Part shown: one piece after another, positions 24,638-34,766 of the stretch
Layout of the letters: every line of letters begins with the position of its first letter
How positions within the stretch are numbered: position 1 is the first letter of the stretch
Source: Botryosphaeria dothidea
Taxonomy: Eukaryota > Ascomycota > Dothideomycetes > Botryosphaeriales > Botryosphaeriaceae
DNA length: 64,000 nucleotides
Direction of reading: 5' to 3'
Assembly: GCA_011503125.2 (NCBI GenBank)
Contig: WWBZ02000001.1
Span: 2,170,001 to 2,234,000 of the forward strand
Translations under genes and position numbers: made by a program
Notes under the pieces: generated by a model
Told to the model about the DNA's origin: nothing
Database searches by the model: none
What the model saw: only the letters and a program-made list of their open reading frames with translations

Positions 24638-26639
24638 TCAGATTTTCGTATATTGTTGGGAGAAAGTGGTTCTGAAAGCGTCCGGTGTCGTCTTGTCTGG
24701 AGATTGTCTCGCCATCCCCCTTTCTTGGCTTCCAAGGAGACTGAGGACGTCGATAACGAAGTCCCGTGGTATCGGCACGCCGGGTAAACTTTGGGCCCGC
24801 TGCAAAGTCAGGGCTTCCAGAATCCCGTTGTGATCCCGCTCCGGTGGCCCCAGAGCCGTTTCGGAATCGAGGAATATCTTGATGGAGACGGCTTGAGCGG
24901 CGCGCCGGAATATGGTGACGGATGACGTCAACAACCCAGAATGCTGCTTCAGCGCTGCATCAAAGAATCCATTCTCATTGTATTCCGTAAACCGAGGGGT
25001 TATGGGAAGGTATCTGTGAAGTGCCTTGCGTTGCCATTGCGGGGCTCCGCGCATGTCGTTGGGAAAGTATTGCATAAGAAGGCATATGACGTCGAATCTG
25101 TAGTCGAAATCGTTGTCACCTTCCTTCATGGCATAGTCTGGGCCTTCTAGAACTTGTCGGACTGAGTACGAATTGCCGTCACCGGAACAGGGATTTGCTC
25201 CACTTTCAAGTAGTACTCGTAGGCTACCCAACCGCTGAGGACGCTCTCCATCGTACCACGCCACACTATCCAGAAAACAGTTGAGGGGTGTGTAGCATGT
25301 GCTGTCGGCCGTGTCGGGATCGATCCCTCTTTTCATGAGTGTGGTAATGGCTTCGCTGACGTCGTCTTCCACCCGAGAGTCGTAATTGTAATAACAACCG
25401 CTGCACAATGTATGAAGAAAATGCTTCTTATCCTCTGGTTGAGAGATTTCCACCATTGCAGAAAGTATTGACCCGAAACCTGGCTCTGAGGCATGGAAAA
25501 CTAAAGCATGCCCGATGGTCACGGCGTTCAGATGGGGATTCATTGGAAAATCATCGACCAGAAGTTCGAGATCAAGGCCGGCTTCGACAAACTCAAGTAG
25601 AAGAGCCAAATCATCGTCATGGAAACGTGGTTGGGTAAATGATTCGAGCCAAGGTTGTATGATAAGGAGTTCGGATCTCCTGAATTTAGCCCCAGCATGT
25701 AGAAGACATCGTACAATCTGATTGGCGATTGAATGGTCCTTGGTGCTCCAATTCAGTATCCGTCGAGTGAGGACCAGGTCCAATGCCGTTGTTCCTTTAT
25801 CCGGGCCTTCACCTGCCGGGGCGTCCAGTAATACCGTTTGTGAGCAGGTGAGTAGTTGCATGATACGAACATCCTTTGCAAACATTGCTGCAACGTGAAG
25901 TGCATGATGGCCGTCGGAGTCCAAGAGGGCCTTCGAAGCGTCATGTTCGAGTAATAATTTGACAATTTCGTAACGATTCTGTTTGATCGCTACCATCAGA
26001 GGCGTGTAGTCTGTTTGGATATCCTTGACATCGACATCTGCATGCTCATGCAACATAAGCTTAATGACCTCCGCCGATGAGCAGAAAGCTGCCGCTGACA
26101 ACAAGGATCTGCCGACGACGTCTTGCAACCGTTGCCTTTCGTTGGAAGAGGGGCTGAGGTCGATATGCCAGTTGATATTCAAATGCCAGAAGGGCCCGTG
26201 CAGGAACGCTTGCAGACCATCAACGTTGGCCTCTCGTATGTAGTTCACGACGTCTACAACGACTTCATCTGGGACTTCCTCGCATGCCACATTGCTCTCG
26301 GGAGTGTGTCTTCTTGAAATGATTGGTCAGAGCAATTGTTCGTGCATTTCGGTCCTATACTTACGGTTCAGACGATTCATCTGCAGAGGAAAGAGCACTT
26401 CTTGGCTGAGGTGAGGGAAGGCTGCGTGCTCTCTTGAAGCCCCATTCCCGTATTTTGATGCGGTAGGCTCGAGTACTATCATAGTTCAATGAAGAGCTTT
26501 TGCCTAGGAGAGAAAACACTTACGAGGCTATAAATCCATGATCGTCGCGCAAGTGTCGTATGACCTCAGTCAGAGACTTGCCCTGCACAACATACAGCTG
26601 TCTGATACCGTCTTTCACATGCAACCAGTTCTTCGTCAT
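24638..26639 (-). CDS. Clr5-domain and ankyrin-repeat protein, three exons
   Basis: The exons are 26524-26639, 26365-26475 and 24638-26312, with introns of 48 and 52 nt and GTAAGT donors, giving 633 residues. The Clr5 domain is built only after joining exons 1 and 2. It has NWLHVKDGIRQLYVVQGKSL, then TEVIRHLRDDHGFIAS, then TRAYRIKIREWGFKRAR, which is the fungal pattern W..h...I..LY...g.sL.ev...m...hgF.as...Y+..l+.WGf.K. Ankyrin repeats follow at about 176-290 (YTPLMVAIKQNRYEIVKLLL and GHHALHVAAMFAKDVRIMQLL are clearest), and weaker ones continue to about residue 440. Clr5 is a presumed nucleic-acid-binding, transcription-related module of filamentous fungi, often fused to ankyrin arrays; its function is mostly unknown. 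The second acceptor is a tandem AAG/AAG, so three bases may be alternatively included. The promoter region carries the palindrome cluster at 26.8-27.2 kb. Confidence 0.85.
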
Positions 26640-26815
26640 TATTCCAAGAGTGGCGGAATGAGAATATGGTGAAGATAATTAAATAAGGAAGGCAACGCGT
26701 TGGTGCCGAATACAGAGCTGCCCCTTCCTTCAAGTAAGCTGTCCGCTGATTCACACCAGCTCCCGGCGGCACAAGCGAGTCAATCAGCTGTAGCATGCTG
26801 CGCCTCCCTCTCGTT

Positions 26816-26846
26816 TTCTGCACTGTGCATTTTGCACAGTGCAGAA
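26816..26846. repeat. Perfect inverted repeat, 14-base arms and 3-base loop
   Basis: Arm TTCTGCACTGTGCA (26816-26829) is followed by TTT and then its exact reverse complement (26833-26846). It lies about 180 bases upstream of the Clr5-ankyrin start. Its core GCACTGTGC recurs at 26921, 27011 and (imperfectly) 27172. It is either a hairpin or a dimer-type binding site. Confidence 0.85.
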
Positions 26847-26918
26847 GCGCCAGACCATGTTAGGAAAAGCGGCCTGCACACCACCGTGATCATCGTGGGG
26901 GCCGTGTTTGAAGCTGAA

Positions 26919-27181
26919 TTGCACTGTGCAAAAGAGCTGCGCCACTTCGGGGTGCGCCGCGCCCATCCACGTCAGTAACCTCCCCGTCATCGAAAGTGCA
27001 CTTTTTTCTTGCACTGTGCAAGTTTTGGTCATCCAAGGTATTGATCAGGCGATTTGAAGGATGGATCAAGTGTTCCACAAGGCTTGGAGTGGAACTGCCA
27101 AGCACCAATCGCAAACGCACCGCCCATGAAAATGTTGGTTTCGAGTTCAATGCACTTTTGGAGTCAATATTACACTGTGCA
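26919..27181. promoter_or_regulatory. Cluster of short palindromes: TTGCACTGTGCAA and GTGCACTTT
   Basis: The odd palindrome TTGCACTGTGCAA is present exactly at 26919-26931 and 27009-27021. A one-sided variant ACACTGTGCA is at 27172-27181. A second element, the palindrome AAAGTGCACTTT, is at 26993-27004, with related GCACTTT at about 27152 and 27179. With the hairpin at 26816 this gives at least five related sites in 370 bases. They lie between the Clr5-ankyrin start (-) and a small + strand ORF, so the region has the position of a shared or divergent promoter. That they bind a protein is inference. Confidence 0.5.
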
Positions 27182-27448
27182 CTTTGTCCTTGGTTTAAGA
27201 AGATATCTCGTACCTTGATACGTCGAATCCAAACACAGTCAACTGAACCGCGATTTTCCCTCCCAAAATATCGTCGTTCGCACAATTTGCTTTCGTAATT
27301 ACTCTTGCCAGATTACCTTTGTTTGTGACAACTTCAGCGGAGTCAACCTACCTTCTTCGAACTTGCGACCCCAAAATTTCCCCGAAACAGCTGGAGAAAT
27401 GTCCACGTTGCGTACATATTCAAGGTCAGTGACCGCGTTTATTTCCTA

Positions 27449-27811
27449 ATGAGTCATTCTAATCATGGGCTCAGCAGCTATGAAGGCTCTACTGTTTCTC
27501 CTGCGGCCAATTTTGTAGGCAGAGACCGTGAACTGCCTTTGGCCTTCGATGATCGAGGGCCTGAAGGGGAGAGAACGGCCAGCATCCCGCTCACAGCTGC
27601 CAATCTCAAAGCAAAAAGTGTGGCCGCCGACTCCTCGAGTGAGCATAGGCTTGCGCAAGCTGCTCAGGAGCTGGGATTTACGCTTCCTTTGAGGGACTTG
27701 AACGCGGAGTACAGATCGGACGGCGGACCAGTAGAGCGTTGGTTCCGCGATGACGGATGTTACTCGAGGACGGTGATCGCCAGCTATATCAGCAAGAATA
27801 CAGGCCGCTGA
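27449..27811 (+). CDS. Hypothetical small protein, weak
   Basis: This is an ATG-started frame of 120 codons that I do not recognise. The C-terminal half, with LAQAAQELGFTLPLRDLNAE and VERWFRDDGCYSRTVIASYI, has an ordinary mixed globular composition, unlike the low-complexity shadow frames elsewhere. It begins about 270 bases after the palindrome cluster. No clean in-frame splice links it to the next frame at 27877. It may be a small gene, the 5' part of a spliced gene, or a decayed fragment. Confidence 0.35.
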   Translation: MSHSNHGLSSYEGSTVSPAANFVGRDRELPLAFDDRGPEGERTASIPLTAANLKAKSVAADSSSEHRLAQAAQELGFTLPLRDLNAEYRSDGGPVERWFRDDGCYSRTVIASYISKNTGR

Positions 27812-27876
27812 GGCTAGTACTGTTGGCTGTCTATACTCTTTGAAATCAGGACTCTTTCTCCTCTTATTCAGAGCGG

Positions 27877-28128
27877 GTGATTCGCTATGAGTTCGCCGGA
27901 CTTATGCTTTCTGGGGTGGTCTCTAATCATTGCGAAAACCAAGGACCTCGGAAGGCAAGGAAGCGCGTGTCTGAAGCTTATGAGGGGCTGCTGGCGAGTT
28001 ATTCAATCCTGGATGGACGCTTGGAATTGCCGTACGAGACTTTGCCATACTATGGTAACGCTTTTCGGAGCCTGGTATCCATTGACGCATCTCTCCCGCG
28101 AGTTGGGCCCGTGATGGGAGAAGCGTAG
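27877..28128 (+). CDS. Hypothetical open frame, possibly a 3' exon
   Basis: This is an open frame of about 83 codons from a GTG, preceded by the acceptor-like TTATTCAG at 27864-27871. Its composition is protein-like (EAYEGLLASYSILDGRLELP, YYGNAFRSLVSIDASLPRVG). It may be the last exon of the frame at 27449, but I found no phase-compatible donor that I trust. It is unrecognised. Its stop is about 90 bases from the stop of the hydrolase gene on the opposite strand. Confidence 0.3.
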   Translation: MIRYEFAGLMLSGVVSNHCENQGPRKARKRVSEAYEGLLASYSILDGRLELPYETLPYYGNAFRSLVSIDASLPRVGPVMGEA

Positions 28129-28217
28129 TATGCTATCAGGATATAAAGCGTGTTTCGTCGGAATATAAAGTGTTGGAAAGCGACATTCATTGCATCAACA
28201 AAATAATCAATGTTCAC

Positions 28218-29489
28218 CTATAGCAATCGCTCCCTTGTGAACTTCGTGATGTCTTGCAGTCCCTTCAAACGCTCTTCGCCGGTCTCTCCCAGATATAAAG
28301 CAGCCACAGGCCAAGCATGGATTCCTCCCTGTTCTTCGTCGACGTCCACGCGTGTGCCTGTCTTCTTTAACAATTCGATTAAGTCTCGGATCTCCAACCC
28401 TAGAACTTCTTCGGATCCAAAAAGGAACAGCCAACCTTGGGATGGTGATGCCCTCGCCCAACGGACTGGATCTTTGCATTTTCCAGGGGACACAATGGGA
28501 TCTTCTTCAGAAATCTTGTTGCCCACGTACTGTCTTCCATAAAGGTGAAGGCTGTCCGCGTTCAGATAGTCACTCCTCGTATTCCGGTCATTTGGAGAAA
28601 CGATAGTAACCCAAGGAGAAATCATAGTGGCAAGTCCTGGTAGCTTCCCGCGATGACGCGGATGGTCGGCGAGATGCAACAGAAGGCTGAGAATGAGTGT
28701 TCCGCCAGCGGAATCGCCGCCAACACACACCCGCGATGGGTCCTCGACCACGGACAGAACGTGCTCATAACCGGCAAAGGCTTGCTGAAGCTGCGTAGGA
28801 TAGACCGCATCGGGGACAAGAGTGTACTCAAGAGCGAAAAGGGCTGGGTTCTTATACCCGGATTCCTTCAAAAGAGAAACCCATGCGAGCAGGAATTCCA
28901 TGTAGAAAAAACTGGATCCCATCGAAAAGCCGCCACCTGTGCAATCGTTTAGTTTGGGACTTGGCCACTCGGTCGACACACAATCTTACCGTGGCAGTAG
29001 AATACGACGATGTCGGGCTTGGTCTCCTCATCGAATGTGAGCCAAACGCCAGGGAAGTTATCGTTCTTGACTTCGCGCCAAGTGATAGGCGAATGAAGGT
29101 AGCCGTGGCGCAGCATTCTCCATCTCAGAAACGGTAGGGCAACAGGCTTGGAGAAGAATACGCGGCCGATGTAGGCGGGCATAAAAGCGAATGCATAGCG
29201 GACGCATCTGATAACAAAGTCTTGAAAAGGTGTTGCTTTCTGCACAAAAGGAGATCTATCGATCGAAGCTGTGAAGTATCTTTCCCGAATGAATTGAAAG
29301 GGTATAATGAGAGCTGCATCCCGTCAAAATCTGGAAGTTGGAGTATGTGTTGGGTGAGGTACCTATGTGGGGAAGAGCGTTGAATACCCATGTCACCAGC
29401 TCGAAAATCCCGACATTCAAGAGCAATTGGGGCGCAAGAAAAAGCAAAAACACAATGCAGTCTAGGTAGGAGATCTGGGTGAGAATCAT
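28218..29489 (-). CDS. Alpha/beta hydrolase, steryl-acetyl-hydrolase-like, three exons
   Basis: The exons are 29363-29489, 28990-29313 and 28218-28936, with introns of 49 and 53 nt and both junctions in phase 1, giving 389 residues. The first ~40 residues are strongly hydrophobic (IVFLLFLAPQLLLNVGIF), a signal anchor. The oxyanion motif HGGGF is at 150-154 and is created by the second splice. The nucleophile elbow GGDSAGG has Ser226. IHAWPVA carries the likely catalytic His357, and GSEEVLGLE (about 325-333) the likely acid. HGGG plus GDSAG places it in the hormone-sensitive-lipase-type family, close to the fungal Say1 steryl acetyl hydrolase group, which deacetylates sterols for export control. 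The true substrate is unknown. The first splice (ATAG|GTACCT to GCAG|CTCTC) is the only one restoring the open frame FIRERYFTASIDRSPFVQ. Confidence 0.87.
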
Positions 29490-30088
29490 TGTTCACAAAT
29501 CTAAGGTTGCGTGTGCGCAGGCGAAAGGTAGCGAATTGACATAGATCAGGAGTGAGAGTGGTCTGACGTCTATGACGCTGATACGCTAACGAACTGGGGA
29601 CCTAGGCCGAAAAAAGGTTGCGGATTGAACAGAAGCAGCCAACAGCGCGTGCACGACGCGCTTTAGCTGGGGCTGCACAGAGAAGGTGAAAAGTGAACGA
29701 TTTGACGCGTCGTCGCTGGGCTGGCGGGCGCGGAATGACGTGAGGGTCCGGGGTCGGGCTCGCCCGCGTTAGGTAAGCGACGTAAATTTCCGCGGCCTCA
29801 TTTGCTGCTTGGCTGCCAGACTGGCGTCCAAGTCACCACCGACCACCAAAGCTCACTGCTGCATCCTCGCGCCACGGGCTGGTCGCGCGCAACGCAGCTC
29901 CTCCATCCCTTTGTGGTCCTCCTCTCTTCCACCCACCTACAACGTCCTCTTCAACCACTCGCGTCCGCTCCAATGCACTGAAGCTCGTCCCGCCCGCCGG
30001 CTTTCCAGCGACAACCTCCGCTTTCGCAAATTTCGCGTCTGCCCCACGCAAAGTTCTGCTGCGGATCTGACATTGCACGCTGGAAGCC
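29490..30088. promoter_or_regulatory. Divergent promoter between hydrolase and RING gene
   Basis: About 600 bases separate the two start codons, on opposite strands. The right half is C-rich, with CT tracts (29840-30060) typical of a fungal leader for the RING gene. I see no clear TATA element. Frames in this region are compositional. Confidence 0.5.
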
Positions 30089-33000
30089 ATGGACCTCGCC
30101 AGGTAAGCCCGTATCTCCTCGCCGCCACCATGCGACCACCACTGACCCACCACTTGTACAGCTCTCTCACCCAGGAAGAAATTCCTATTAAGCTGCGATG
30201 CGCCATCTGCAACAAGCTGGTCGTCAACGCTTTCGGCCTGCCGTGTTGCGACCAGTCGATATGCGGAAACTGTACGCTACCTCACCTTGCCCATAGTCGC
30301 GTGTTCACGCTGACCGCCCTCAGGCCAAGCATCGCTGCCTGACTCTTGCCCGGTCTGCTCCCACAGCCCTCTGTCCGCCGACGACTGCAAGCCGAAGAAG
30401 AACTTGCGCCTCACAGTCAAAGCCTACCTGAAATCGGAGGAGAAGAAGCGCGATAAAGAGCGCTCCGTAAGCATCGCCGGCAAGCCCGAAACCCCCGTCA
30501 CTCCAGGCGGCACCGCTCCGGCCGTTGTACAATCCATAGAGCAACCCATCGATGCTCCCGAACAAGCTGCGCCGAATGCCCATGGAGATACTCAAGAGAC
30601 GAAGGAACAGCAACAAAGTGATGTGGTTCAGCCAAGTGAGGCGCCTCAGCGCGATGGCTTATCTACGTCGGTAGACCAAGCAAAACCCGAGGTAAGCAAG
30701 GGTGTCCTTCCTTGACAGACTCGGTCTAATATTTTTCAGGAGGAAAACGCTCCAGATGCGCTTGGAAAACGTGACCCGAATAGCCAAGACCCCGCCGTGG
30801 ACCCAAACGCCGGAGACAACGCAGATGCCGAGAAGGCGGACGGCGAAAACGGTCAGGAAGGAGCTCGGGAAGGTCAAGATGCACAGGGTGAAGGCGAGAA
30901 GCAGAGTGGTGACTGGAGTGCGGGAGCGAACGGAGCTTCCGCACAAGGTCAGATGTTTGGAAATGGTTTCGGATTTGACTCCAACCAGGCCGGTTTCAGC
31001 GGCATGAATTGGGGCGCCTCCGGAGGCTTCAATTCTATGATGATGAATGGGATGTCCAATGGCAACTGGAACAATTTTGGCATGATGGGTAAGCTCAACC
31101 GTCTAAGCTATCAGCGTTCAAATATGCTAATATGTATCATTAGGCATGCCCGGCATGGGGATGGATCCAATGGCCATGTCTCAAGGAATGTTCGGAGGCT
31201 TCGGAGGTCAAGGCATGGGCATGAACGGAATGAACATGGGCATGGGCTACGGCGGAGGATATGGTGGCGGATGGAATGGACAGCAGATGAGTGGCAATGA
31301 CTTTGGTGGCGCAAATGCTGGCTATTATCCCGGAGGTGGATATAATCAACAATCGCACCAGCAAGGGAATTTCCCGCAGCATCAGATGAATGGTCATCAC
31401 AACCAGCAGTTCGCAAAGAATAATTTCCAGAACCAGAATCGCTTCCATGGGCCCGGCACACATCAGCAGCCGAAGCCGCTTGGCCAAGGTCAGCAGGGGG
31501 ATGTTGGCGCTGGCCCTGGCCAAGCCGAAGGAACTGCTGCTGCTCAAGCTCAGGTATCAGGCGAGGATCGGGTCGAGAATGAGAATAAGGACTCCGCGTC
31601 GGACGCAGAAGCTATTGCGTTCGAACATCAACTTCCACCGGAGCTTCAGAACCGACGTCCATCCCAGACAGGTTCAGTCGAGGTGCAGAAGGAAACGGAC
31701 AACGATAAAGCCAACGACACGACCGATTCCACGAACGAAGCGCCAAAGGACGAGAAGACGCATGGAGACGATGCCGAGCATGGCCCAAATGCGGATAATG
31801 ATGATGAAACTAACAATGCAGTAGAAGGGCCTGAAACCCAAGACGGCGAAGCAGCACAATCCCATGAAACTGCTGAGGTGACCGTTGAAGGCGGGCACCA
31901 ACAGGACGTTCAACAACCGGGCCACGGATTTCAACCACAAAACTTTCCCCACCAGCAAATGGGTGGGTTTGGCAACGCCGACCCTAATTCCATGGGTATG
32001 AATATGGGTGTGGGCATGGGCATGGGCATGGATGCATCCTTCATGGGTATGTCTATGCCAGGTATGCCAGACCCTTCAATGGGCTTCGGCACAATGAACC
32101 AGCATTTCGATTATCCAGGTCGTGGTAGAGGTGGTTTCCGCGGAGGCTATGGACGCGGGTATAATAATTTCCGCGGCGGCTATGGGCGTGGGGTGCAAGG
32201 TCCTGGATTCGGACCTAGTGGCGGGTTTGGAGGAAACGTCACTGTTCTGGCAGGTGGGGAGCCTAAGGGCGTTGGTGTCGAAGGAGCCCCGACGGGTCCA
32301 AAAGCAATGCGCGAGGGTCTGCCTAATACCGGAGCAAGTGGTCGGCTGAGGGGAGCCTTTGCAGCCGGATCGGGCAGAGGTGTGCCACACACTGGGTCCG
32401 CTCCTCCTTCTGAGCATCAGCAGAGGTGAGTACAGATTGGATCTGCTTGAGAGGAAATGCTTACGATGAACAGCAAAACACCCGAGAATGGACCAAGCCG
32501 TGCCCACTCGCCGTCGCGCCAGCGATCCAAGTCGAGATCGAGGTCCAGGTCCCGTTCGCCTTCGCGTCGACACCGTCATCGTCACCGTCACCGCTCCCAG
32601 AGCGCGTCGTCAGAGACGGAGTCACGCGAGCGGCGCGAAGAGAAACGTCGTCACCGCTCGTCACGGAAGTATGAGGATGAAGAAGATGAGGCTTCATACG
32701 AAGAGTCCAGAACTCGCGGTCACAGCAAGGAGCGTGCCAGAGATTCGTCGGTCGACTCATCGAGACACCGCAGCCGGCGTGACCGCGAGAAAGACCGCTA
32801 TCGGTCTTCACGCTCACACCGTGACCGCAGCCGCGAGCACCGCCGTCATAGGCATAGATCTAGGACACCAGCTGCTGATGATCGCGATGATGCGGCAAGC
32901 ATTGCAAACGGCACGGATGTTGGTAGCGAGTCCGGCAGTCGTAGGAAGCGTGACAAGTATCGTGAACGCGAGAAAGATCGCGACCGGGAGTATGAGCGCA

Positions 33001-33833
33001 AGGAGAAGGATAAAGACCGCGAGCGTGAGCGCGAGCGTGACAGAGACAAGGACAAGAAGCGCTCTTCGCGCCGCGATCGGACCGTGTCTCCGTCGTACGA
33101 CTATTCTGATGATGATAGGCACTACCGCTCATCCCGACGGCGCCGCGAAAAGGAAAAGGAGCGGGAGAAGGAGAGAGAACGCGCCGAGAAAGCGTCACGC
33201 CGGGAGGATGAACAGGGTGAGGATGAGGAAAATGAGTTCAAGATTCAGGGCCGGTCCAAGACATCGATGCCTCCTCCGTCGCAGCCCAAAGGATCATCGA
33301 CTTCAAGAGCTTCTCCTCCCCTTCAAGCACCGAAGGGCCCTTCGTCATCCAGGACCCGTGATCGTGAGCGTGAGCGCGAGAGGGACAAGAACAGAGACCG
33401 GGAAAACTCGTCGAGGAGGAACAGCATTTCACAAACTTCAAGGCCAGACACACCATCTCAGAGTACGGACCCGCATACGCTCGAGCGTGAGGCGCGGAAC
33501 CGGGAACGCATGCTCAAGGAAGCGCAGCGCAGGGCGTCGTTACAGAACCCTTCGTCTTCATCCAGCAATAGCGAGAAGAGGAAACGCGGATACGAAGGCT
33601 ATGAAGACGAGAAGTCGTTCGCACCTCCAACAGGCCCCAGTGCGGAGCGTGAGCGGCACGGCGGCAAGAGACGCAGGGGGAGTGAAGTCGAGGGCGGTGG
33701 CAGCGGTAGCAGGGAGGAGCGCGGGAGCGGCAGCAGGAAGAGGAGAGTCAGCTACAAGTACGAGGACGAGGAAAACGACGAGGCAAGAGCCAGGCGGGTG
33801 GAGAGTGAGCGCGAGGCACAGCGGTGGCGGTAA
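30089..33833 (+). CDS. RING (C4C4) protein with Met/Gly-rich middle and RS-rich C-terminus, six exons
   Basis: The exons are 30089-30102, 30162-30271, 30324-30691, 30740-31088, 31144-32425 and 32474-33833. Introns are 59, 52, 48, 55 and 48 nt, and the total is 1160 residues. Coding exon 1 holds only 14 nt. The RING is at 18-53, with cysteines 18, 21, 33, 34, 39, 42, 50 and 53. This all-cysteine pattern with LPCC resembles RBBP6 and Not4 RINGs, which recruit E2 ubiquitin-conjugating enzymes. Next come an acidic/Gln-rich stretch, a region of Met-Gly repeats (MGMGMGMG and FRGGYGRG-type RGG motifs, about residues 285-690), and about 450 residues of Arg-Ser, Arg-Asp and Arg-Glu dipeptides. These suggest a nuclear, RNA-associated E3 ligase linked to splicing or 3'-end processing. 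The DWNN domain and zinc knuckle of true Mpe1/RBBP6 are absent, so it is not the core polyadenylation factor. Confidence 0.85.
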
Positions 33834-34385
33834 AACATTCAGGATTATTGATATTGGTCATGGAGAGCTCGGCACGAAGAAGCCTCAAGATGAGGCTCTC
33901 TAATTCTTCATTGTACAGTACATTAGACGTGGGATTCCCCGGCGCCGAAGCGGATGTGGGACATGCCAGTAGAAGTAGCGAATGAGAAAAAAGAAAGATG
34001 CAATAACAACAGAAGAAGGAGGCGGAGATTGAGTTGAGAGAGCAGCATGGGCCTGGCTTCTCCTATTCGCGGCAGTGGCCGACGAACAGCCGGTCGGTTG
34101 ATTTTTCTGTGACGCCCCCTCGCTCGCCTCGCCTCGGCGTGCGCGCCTATTCCTTTGGCTGTTCCGCCCAGCTTCGCAGCGATCGATGGGACTGTCCGCG
34201 CGATCCCAGGGGGCCTGAAGGCTCTATTTCTCCATTTCTGCCAAGGATTTCCGCTCGGTTGCCGGGCCGAGAAGGTGATGAAGCTGATTACGCCGATCTC
34301 CACTGGGCTCTGCGGCTCAGGCGCCTCCCTGGCTCGTTCCCCGGAGACAAGGCCAACGTCAGCTTGTGACAAGTCGCGCCGCCTG

Positions 34386-34418
<33 letters not shown>

Positions 34419-34766
34419 CTCCTCTCGGGAAGCGGATGGCGATGGCGCGAAGGAGCAGGCTCAGCCCCACAAGGCGACGAAAGCTTGCAGCCGTGACGCG
34501 AAAGCATGCCGCTCTATCGCCGAGTCCGCGGCTCGGTGCTCCGGCCGATGGTCGTGCTTCCTAGAAGCCAGTAGAGGATCCGAGTTTTTCGATGGAGCTT
34601 CTCCGTCTCCTCAAGGGTGAGCGCGCTCCTCTTGGCGTGGAGAGATACTTCTTCATCTTTTGCCTCCCAGCCATCTGTCCTCTTTCGCCCCTGCTTTTCC
34701 CTCTTTTCGCCTCTCTCCACTGTGGCTTCCCCACGGGCCGTGTCGCTTTGAGTGTTTGTCAGTAAG
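33834..34766. other. Intergenic: RING gene 3' flank and arylsulfotransferase promoter
   Basis: It contains a nine-unit AGC microsatellite (34388-34414) and a T/C-rich leader before the start codon at 34767. The 194-codon open frame on the minus strand across it is poly-Ala/poly-Leu created by the microsatellite and is not a gene in my view. Confidence 0.6.
34388..34414 (+). repeat. AGC trinucleotide microsatellite
   Basis: There are nine perfect AGC units in an intergenic stretch upstream of the arylsulfotransferase-like gene. Confidence 0.85.

Noticed and set aside
27864..27880. Splice joining the 27449 and 27877 frames into one gene
   Set aside because: The acceptor is plausible, but I found no phase-compatible donor of normal strength before the stop at 27811.
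32488..33903. 471-codon + strand frame overlapping the RS-rich region
   Set aside because: A +1 shadow of the repetitive RS/RD codons; the frame that joins by splicing to exon 5 is the real one.
33923..34507. 194-codon minus strand frame with poly-Ala and poly-Leu
   Set aside because: The runs come from the AGC microsatellite and a CT-rich tract; no conserved sequence.
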